From an uncultured Oscillospiraceae bacterium (GTDB taxonomy: Bacteria > Bacillota > Clostridia > Oscillospirales > Oscillospiraceae): a stretch of 9,371 nucleotides of DNA. Location: contig CAKTGW010000014.1 in assembly GCA_934561725.1 (NCBI GenBank), forward strand, positions 1 to 9,371. Reading direction: 5' to 3'. Under the pieces are notes generated by a model. The model searched no databases. It was not told the DNA's origin and saw nothing but the letters and a program-made list of their open reading frames with translations. This document shows positions 6,013 to 9,371 of this stretch, piece after piece (position 1 is the stretch's first letter; the number at the start of each line of letters is the position of its first letter). A program made the position numbers and the translations under genes.

Positions 6013-6843
6013 TTAAATAACTGCGTGAAATTGCGTATTGCCCACCGGCACCGGCGAAACCGCCACTACATAGTCGCCGCTCTGTCTGCCGTCTATCCAC
6101 AGCTGTTCCGGGATAAAAGCCGGGATCAAAGCGCCGGACACGCCGAGGGCACTGTACACGACCGGGCGGAAATGCAGCTCCCCGGCCAATCCGTTTAGTC
6201 TCAGAAGGGCCTGGGCACCGTCGTTTTCTCGTAGGGCCTCTGCTTCCTCCAGCGTAAAAAGCGATGCCACATCTCCTATACCGACTGCCATCACTCTCCG
6301 TCCGCTGAGCTGCTCCCGCAGCGTATTGCCCGTATCGCGCAGCGCATTCAGCTCCACACTCCTGTCCCGAAGCACAAGACGGACCGCAGAGATCTTCCCC
6401 GCCTGCCCCCGCAGGCGCTGCGACCAGGTCAAGGACAGGAACACATAGCACACGGCAAAGGAAAAGACAAGCATGGGAAAACTCAGCTGCACTGCCCCGG
6501 CCATACCGCTGCCGCCGCCCACCAGCATGGAGGCTGCCCATACGCCGCCGCCAAACACGGCGGAAATTGTGAGAAAGCTCAGTGCACATTTCAGAAGATG
6601 CACTTCTCCGCCAAACGCAGCAAGCGATATCCAGCCCCACAGAGCCGCCTTACACGCCGGTGCGGCAAGAAATTCCAGCCCCGGCAGAAAGCACAGCACA
6701 GCCCATGTCCCCCCCAGCAGTGCCCCCAGCACGCAGCGCATGCGCCGGATCACCAGGCCGCACAGCCGAAAGGTCAGGACCAGCAGCAGATAGTCAATGA
6801 TAAAATTCAGCAGAAACAGGCTGTCAACATAGATGATTTCCAT
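6013..6843 (-). CDS. spoIIGA: SpoIIGA, sigma-E processing aspartic protease
   Basis: This 276-residue membrane protease cleaves the pro-sequence from sigma-E at the forespore septum. The N-terminal half (about 1-140) is a set of about five membrane segments starting MEIIYVDSLFLLNF, the typical family start. The C-terminal half is the protease domain with the catalytic motif NALRDTGNTL (Asp170). The frame extends upstream to a TTG at 6900, but those 19 residues are unlike the family and lack a ribosome binding site, so the ATG at 6843 is preferred. That ATG also has no clear Shine-Dalgarno sequence and lies 6 nt after a perfect TATAAT. It is followed by sigE after 27 bp, the normal clostridial and bacillar order. 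A large alternative minus frame over 5858-6640 is only a shadow of this gene and of sigE. Confidence 0.96.
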   Translation of the reverse strand: MEIIYVDSLFLLNFIIDYLLLVLTFRLCGLVIRRMRCVLGALLGGTWAVLCFLPGLEFLAAPACKAALWGWISLAAFGGEVHLLKCALSFLTISAVFGGGVWAASMLVGGGSGMAGAVQLSFPMLVFSFAVCYVFLSLTWSQRLRGQAGKISAVRLVLRDRSVELNALRDTGNTLREQLSGRRVMAVGIGDVASLFTLEEAEALRENDGAQALLRLNGLAGELHFRPVVYSALGVSGALIPAFIPEQLWIDGRQSGDYVVAVSPVPVGNTQFHAVI

Positions 6844-6849
6844 GGACAA

Positions 6850-6884
6850 ATTATAAACGCCCGCCCCTGTGAAATCAGTCGCAA
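6850..6884 (-). promoter_or_regulatory. Possible spoIIG promoter with wide spacing
   Basis: On the minus strand a perfect TATAAT (6855-6850) ends 6 nt before the spoIIGA ATG. The best -35-like box, TTGCGA (6884-6879), is 23 bp upstream. The spoIIG promoter of B. subtilis is known to have an unusually wide (22-bp) spacer and to need Spo0A. A weak Spo0A-like box (TGCGACT, 5 of 7 to TTCGACA) overlaps the -35. If real, the transcript would start at or next to the ATG. Confidence 0.45.
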
Positions 6885-6898
6885 CCGGGAAAGCCATC

Positions 6899-6942
6899 AA
6901 AAAGATTTGCCGCCCGGATGCAAAGCTGCATTTCCGGACGGC
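6899..6942 (-). terminator. Terminator in front of spoIIGA
   Basis: GCCGcCCGGATGCA and TGCAttTCCGGaCGGC pair around AAGC (6909-6942), with one mismatch and a TT bulge. On the minus strand the hairpin is followed by AAATCTTTTTGA. It would insulate spoIIGA from minus-strand transcription coming from the hydrolase gene, the only minus-strand gene upstream. Confidence 0.65.
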
Positions 6943-7003
6943 AGAATATCTATTGCCTTCACGCCGCAGTCAAACAGCGCATAGGCTGAATAGGGGTGAT
7001 GCC

Positions 7004-7234
7004 ATGCAGGAGTACTCGCTTCCCTTAGCGATCAGCGCACTGGGCGACCTGATCGCCGCCCGGATCCCGGATGATGAGGAGCTGGCTCTGCTTGCTGCCG
7101 TACTTACACAGCTGGGCGATACACTGACTACGGTCCTCACCATACGCACATCGAACAGCGCACGTTCAACGGCCCTTTACGCCTCAAAATACGGATCCGG
7201 CAGCTGCCAGTCCCATATTGTTCCGCCCGAGTAG
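7004..7234 (+). CDS. Small DUF6774-like protein
   Basis: This is a 76-residue soluble protein. The first ~45 residues (MQEYSLPLAISALGDLIAARIPDDEELALLAAVLTQLGDTLTTV) match the pattern I know from the clostridial DUF6774 family: a helix of the type 'ITALANAIA', a DDEL acidic turn, then LAAVLTQLGDTLATI. Its function is unknown. The ATG at 7004 has the ribosome binding site GGGGTG 6 nt upstream; the frame is open further upstream but has no better start. The last 19 residues lie antisense to the end of the hydrolase gene (58-bp convergent overlap), and family members usually end soon after the LGDTL motif, so the tail may be non-conserved or the result of a frame change. It is divergent from spoIIGA. 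I find no clear promoter. Confidence 0.65.
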   Translation: MQEYSLPLAISALGDLIAARIPDDEELALLAAVLTQLGDTLTTVLTIRTSNSARSTALYASKYGSGSCQSHIVPPE

Positions 7235-7764
7235 CTGTCTCTGAAATAATTATGCCTTCCATCCCCCGAAAACCATCTGTACTCCTTTGGAAGCACCCTG
7301 CCTACATCCTGCTGTCCCTGCTTTTCCAACGCATGGCGGCGCAGCACGTCCTCGGCCAGCGCATAGAGCGCATCCTCCACCGGATTGGCGGGAGAATAAC
7401 CCATAAACTGCCCGGGGCTGGAGACGATCTGCTCTACACTCTGAGCGGTATCGTCCGCCCGGTTTAAAATGCACCAGGCAACAGCTGCCTGCTCCATCTG
7501 CGAACAGCCCCGGCACTCTCCATACAGAGTCCTGGCGATCAGCGATGCATCATAAGCAGATACATCCGGTTCGGCCGGGGCATCTTCCTGTGTGGTCTTT
7601 CCTCTGAGCTCCGTGTGGACCCATGTCTCCTTTACCGGGTTCCGGCATTTCAGCTGCCCGCGCAGGGCTGTTCCGGTATCAAGCCGGCTGACTGCCCCCA
7701 AGCAGGCACTGGCATAGATCATGGCCAGGATGGCGCAGAGCAGACGGCAGCACAGCTTCTTCAT
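7177..7764 (-). CDS. SleB/CwlJ-type cell-wall hydrolase
   Basis: This 195-residue exported protein has a signal segment (MKKLCCRLLCAILAMIYASACLG) and, from about residue 74, a Hydrolase_2 (SleB-like) domain: SLIARTLYGECRG with probable catalytic Glu83, AAVAWCILNRADD, SVEQIVSSPGQFMGY, then EYRWFSGDGRHNYFRDSYSGGTIWDWQLPDPY at the end. Such enzymes cut peptidoglycan as lytic transglycosylases or amidases, often in spore cortex breakdown. The usual second Glu of the EARGE motif is Cys here. ASAC before Cys21 could be a weak lipobox. The start is ATG 7764 with AGGAGG 6 nt upstream; the frame runs on to 7998 but crosses the divergent promoter and cyclase start, so it is not used. Its role in sporulation is inferred from the family and from nearby spoIIGA-sigE. 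I found no convincing promoter. Confidence 0.9.
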   Translation of the reverse strand: MKKLCCRLLCAILAMIYASACLGAVSRLDTGTALRGQLKCRNPVKETWVHTELRGKTTQEDAPAEPDVSAYDASLIARTLYGECRGCSQMEQAAVAWCILNRADDTAQSVEQIVSSPGQFMGYSPANPVEDALYALAEDVLRRHALEKQGQQDVGRVLPKEYRWFSGDGRHNYFRDSYSGGTIWDWQLPDPYFEA

Positions 7765-7818
7765 GCAATTCCTCCTTTGCTGCTTCATTTGCAGTTTCCG
7801 CGCGGTATGAATAACTTC

Positions 7819-7848
7819 TTGACCGCACACTCCATATGCGACTATACT
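7819..7848 (+). promoter_or_regulatory. Sigma-A promoter of the cyclase gene
   Basis: TTGACC (7819-7824) and TATACT (7843-7848) are 18 bp apart. Transcription would start near 7855, about 55 nt before the GTG start at 7910. It lies in the 145-bp gap between the divergent hydrolase and cyclase genes. Confidence 0.7.
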
Positions 7849-7909
7849 TATGCCAGTACACAAGCAAAATATGTATCGCTCAGCCACGGCTGATTTGGGA
7901 GGATGCCCT

Positions 7910-8551
7910 GTGAATATGATTGATCTGAGCCACACCATCTGCGAGGACATGCCCGTATTTCCCGGCTCCGCACAGCCGCAGCTGTCTCCGGTCCGCACTA
8001 TTTGCCGCGATGGCTACCGGGAAACACAGCTCTGCCTGTACGGTCATACAGGGACCCATATGGACGCACCTGCCCATATTCTGCCCGATGGAGGCTGCCT
8101 GGATACAATGCCCATCCATCATTTCTTCGGCCGGGGCTTTGTCCTGGACTGCCGTGATCTGCCCGCCGGGTCAGAAATCTCTCTGAAGCGCCTTCTGGCG
8201 GCTGGTGCTCCGGCCGTGCAGGCTGACTTTCTCCTCTTCTGTACAGGCTGGGATCAATATTGGGGTACGGCAGAATGCTATGGCCCCTATCCGGTCGTCA
8301 GTGAAGAGCTCTGCCGTTGGGCGGCCGGGCACAAAAAAGCGTTGGGTGTGGATACCATGGGTATCGATCCCATTGACAGCACCGAGCTGCCCCGGCACCG
8401 GATCCTTCTATCCCGTCAAACGCTGATCGTTGAAAATCTTTGTCATCTTGACCGGCTGATCGGCCGCCGTTTTCAATTTTCCGCTCTTCCTTTAAAATAC
8501 AAAAACGCGGACGGTGCTCCCGTCCGCGCTGCGGCGATCATTATAGACTGA
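7910..8551 (+). CDS. Cyclase-family metal-dependent hydrolase (kynurenine formamidase-like)
   Basis: This 213-residue cytoplasmic enzyme belongs to the 'cyclase' family (kynurenine formamidase, isatin hydrolase and related proteins), a normal full length. It starts IDLSHTICEDMPVFPG and has the metal-binding signature HTGTHMDAPAH (His46, His50, Asp52, His56 from the GTG start). Later conserved parts are FLLFCTGWDQYWG, KALGVDTMGIDPIDS and DGAPVRAAAIIID at the end. The start is set by GGGAGG 7 nt before the GTG at 7910; an ATG at 7916 is also possible, and the in-frame codons back to 7850 lack a ribosome binding site. No tryptophan-degradation genes lie nearby, so the substrate is open: formylkynurenine or another amide or lactone. 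It is a single-gene unit with its own promoter and terminator. Confidence 0.88.
   Translation: MNMIDLSHTICEDMPVFPGSAQPQLSPVRTICRDGYRETQLCLYGHTGTHMDAPAHILPDGGCLDTMPIHHFFGRGFVLDCRDLPAGSEISLKRLLAAGAPAVQADFLLFCTGWDQYWGTAECYGPYPVVSEELCRWAAGHKKALGVDTMGIDPIDSTELPRHRILLSRQTLIVENLCHLDRLIGRRFQFSALPLKYKNADGAPVRAAAIIID
8501..8528 (-). terminator. Antisense terminator inside the 3' end of the cyclase gene
   Basis: CGCGGACGG / CCGTCCGCG (8506-8528, loop TGCTC) is followed on the minus strand by GTTTTTGTATTTTA. It is well formed for minus-strand transcription, that is, for read-through from the ECF S-component gene. The same bases encode NADGAPVRA of the cyclase. Confidence 0.7.
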
Positions 8552-8552
8552 G

Positions 8553-8585
8553 AAACCGGACAGCTTTCGCTGTCCGGTTTTGTTT
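8553..8585. terminator. Shared terminator between the cyclase and ECF genes
   Basis: AAACCGGACAGC and GCTGTCCGGTTT form a perfect 12-bp stem with a TTTC loop (8553-8580). On the plus strand it is followed by TGTTTCG, and on the minus strand it ends in TTTCTC. It begins 1 bp after the cyclase stop codon and also serves the convergent ECF gene. Confidence 0.88.
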
Positions 8586-8597
8586 CGCATCCGATCG

Positions 8598-9110
8598 TCA
8601 GACCGTCTGCTTTTTAAACATGGGGACGCTCTTTTCAGCGACCTTCAGCAGGATCACACCGGCGATCAGGCCAAATACGCCCTGCACAATGTTGCCCGGA
8701 ATGCTCGCTGCGGCGCCCAGTCCCTTGCCCAGCAGCAGGCCTGCGTAAGCAAAATATCCCGCAACCATCACGACTTCGGCCGCAAAGCCGCCCAGAATGG
8801 CAGAGAGCGTGCTCTTCTTGCCCGCCGTATAGATCAGGCACGCGACCAGTGCACATGCGCCCTTGATGACCAGTGTGCCGGGGGCATAGTGTGCATAGCT
8901 GGTAAGGATATCGGCCATCATGGAGCCAATGCCCGCAGCAGCGGTACCCCACACGGGTCCCAGCAGGAAGCCGGACAGCAGTACAAAGCAGTCGCCCAGG
9001 TTTACATAGCCGTTCATGGGGGAAGGTACCTGGATCATCATAGTGGCCACACAGCACAGAGCAGCAAACATGGCCGCCAGTGTGAGCTTAAGTATCTGGT
9101 TGTGTTTCAT
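8598..9110 (-). CDS. ECF transporter S component (vitamin-binding membrane subunit)
   Basis: This 170-residue membrane protein with about six hydrophobic segments matches the riboflavin-transporter-like S-component family (PF07155/COG4720). Signature parts are GYVNLGDCFVLLSGFLLGP (about 34-52), AAGIGSMMADILTSY and APGTLVIKG. S components bind a vitamin or precursor and plug into a shared ECF module (EcfT plus two ATPases), which is not in this window. Members of this family are predicted for hydroxymethylpyrimidine, pyridoxine or riboflavin. I choose ATG 9110, 9 nt after GGGAG; the TTG at 9116 lies too close to that site. It is divergent from a MocR-type regulator, a type that often senses pyridoxal phosphate, which makes vitamin B6 a candidate substrate (inference). 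No riboswitch motif is visible upstream. Confidence 0.88.
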   Translation of the reverse strand: MKHNQILKLTLAAMFAALCCVATMMIQVPSPMNGYVNLGDCFVLLSGFLLGPVWGTAAAGIGSMMADILTSYAHYAPGTLVIKGACALVACLIYTAGKKSTLSAILGGFAAEVVMVAGYFAYAGLLLGKGLGAAASIPGNIVQGVFGLIAGVILLKVAEKSVPMFKKQTV

Positions 9111-9193
9111 TTTCAAAAACTCCCTTGCAATTTGGTTGTCGTCAGTTTACAATACAGCTGGATCTATTAAAAGAACCATATGATATTTATTTT

Positions 9194-9221
9194 ATAATAC
9201 CAGTTGGTGATATTATGTTAA
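9194..9221 (-). promoter_or_regulatory. Probable promoter of the ECF S-component gene
   Basis: On the minus strand TTAACA (9221-9216) and TATTAT (9199-9194) are 16 bp apart, giving a leader of about 77 nt. The -35 covers the start codon of the divergent regulator gene, and a plus-strand TATAAT (9193-9198) overlaps the -10. TGATATT occurs twice in the gap (9181-9187 and 9208-9214), 27 bp apart. I find no good plus-strand -35 for the regulator. Confidence 0.5.
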
Positions 9222-9371
9222 CCTATACCTTTGACGAAGCCAGAGGACCTCTGTACACGCAGCTCTATCGGTTCATCAAAGCCGATATCAGCAGCGGGCG
9301 TCTCCGTGCCGGAGAAAAGCTCCCGAGCAAGCGTGCTCTTGCCCGTCATCTGCAGTTGGGTGTCATTACCG
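9215..9371 (+). CDS. GntR-family (MocR/PdxR-like) regulator, N-terminal part (3' truncated)
   Basis: The frame opens at ATG 9215 and runs off the window after 52 codons: MLTYTFDEARGPLYTQLYRFIKADIS… then GRLRAGEKLPSKRALARHLQLGVIT. This is the winged helix-turn-helix of GntR regulators. The PLYxQLYxxIKxDI start followed by GEKLPSKRALAxHL is typical of MocR-type members, which carry a large aminotransferase-like, PLP-binding C-terminal domain. That domain would lie beyond the window, so the subclass is likely but not shown. A weak GGTGA ribosome binding site lies 4 nt upstream. It is divergent from the ECF S component, and its start codon overlaps that gene's promoter, so control of that gene and of itself is plausible. 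Confidence 0.8.
   Translation, partial: MLTYTFDEARGPLYTQLYRFIKADISSGRLRAGEKLPSKRALARHLQLGVIT

Noticed and set aside
5858..6640. 260-residue minus-strand frame over the spoIIGA-sigE junction
   Set aside because: It is rich in Arg, Gly and Cys and lies out of frame over two well-identified genes.
6897..7030. Short open minus frame ending …ILPSGNAALHPGGKSF before spoIIGA
   Set aside because: It has about 45 codons and no start codon or ribosome binding site, and its bases are explained by the terminator hairpin and the opposite-strand small gene.
8580..9170. 196-residue plus-strand frame
   Set aside because: It is antisense to the ECF S component, which has clear family motifs and a ribosome binding site.
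9117..9214. Riboswitch upstream of the ECF S component
   Set aside because: I looked for conserved TPP-type and FMN-type core motifs and saw none; the leader is short.

Overview
The window suggests the chromosome of an endospore-forming member of the Clostridia (gut Oscillospiraceae type is my best guess, not proven). The reasons are a spoIIGA-sigE pair, a SleB-type cell-wall hydrolase, a small DUF6774-like protein, an ECF vitamin-transporter S component, strong AGGAGG ribosome binding sites and moderately high G+C with very AT-rich intergenic regions.

Layout. At the left edge (1-369, +) is the C-terminal end of a serine-recombinase-like protein, the tail of a probable mobile element. It is followed by a two-way terminator and about 170 bp without a gene. 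Then comes a complete tRNA-Val(GAC) on the minus strand, with its own consensus promoter and terminator. Next, all on the minus strand, are two half-size CHR-family chromate-transporter-like proteins that overlap by 4 bp, a membrane-anchored zinc-ribbon/Ig-like (BIG2) protein, and a 692-residue secreted lipoprotein with an esterase-like alpha/beta-hydrolase core. A 275-bp AT-rich spacer with a perfect 30-bp palindrome and seven ACATAA boxes separates the lipoprotein gene from the sporulation pair sigE and spoIIGA (also minus).

To the right of spoIIGA, a DUF6774-like small protein (+) converges on and overlaps the 3' end of the SleB-like hydrolase gene (-). That gene is divergent from a cyclase-family metal hydrolase (+). 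A shared terminator region separates the cyclase from an ECF S component (-), which is divergent from a GntR/MocR-type regulator (+) cut by the right edge.

How the genes work together. SpoIIGA is the membrane aspartic protease that converts pro-sigma-E to active sigma-E in the mother cell; both partners are here with intact key motifs. SleB-type hydrolases act on cortex or cell-wall peptidoglycan, which suits a spore former. The MocR/ECF-S pair looks like a regulator and its vitamin-uptake target, possibly vitamin B6. The cyclase, lipoprotein, zinc-ribbon protein and CHR pair have no clear pathway link to their neighbours.

I see no CRISPR array, toxin-antitoxin pair or obviously new multi-gene defence system. 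The most unusual signals are regulatory: the palindrome/ACATAA cluster below sigE, a spoIIGA promoter that would give a leaderless message, a palindrome inside the tRNA promoter, and an antisense terminator inside the cyclase gene.
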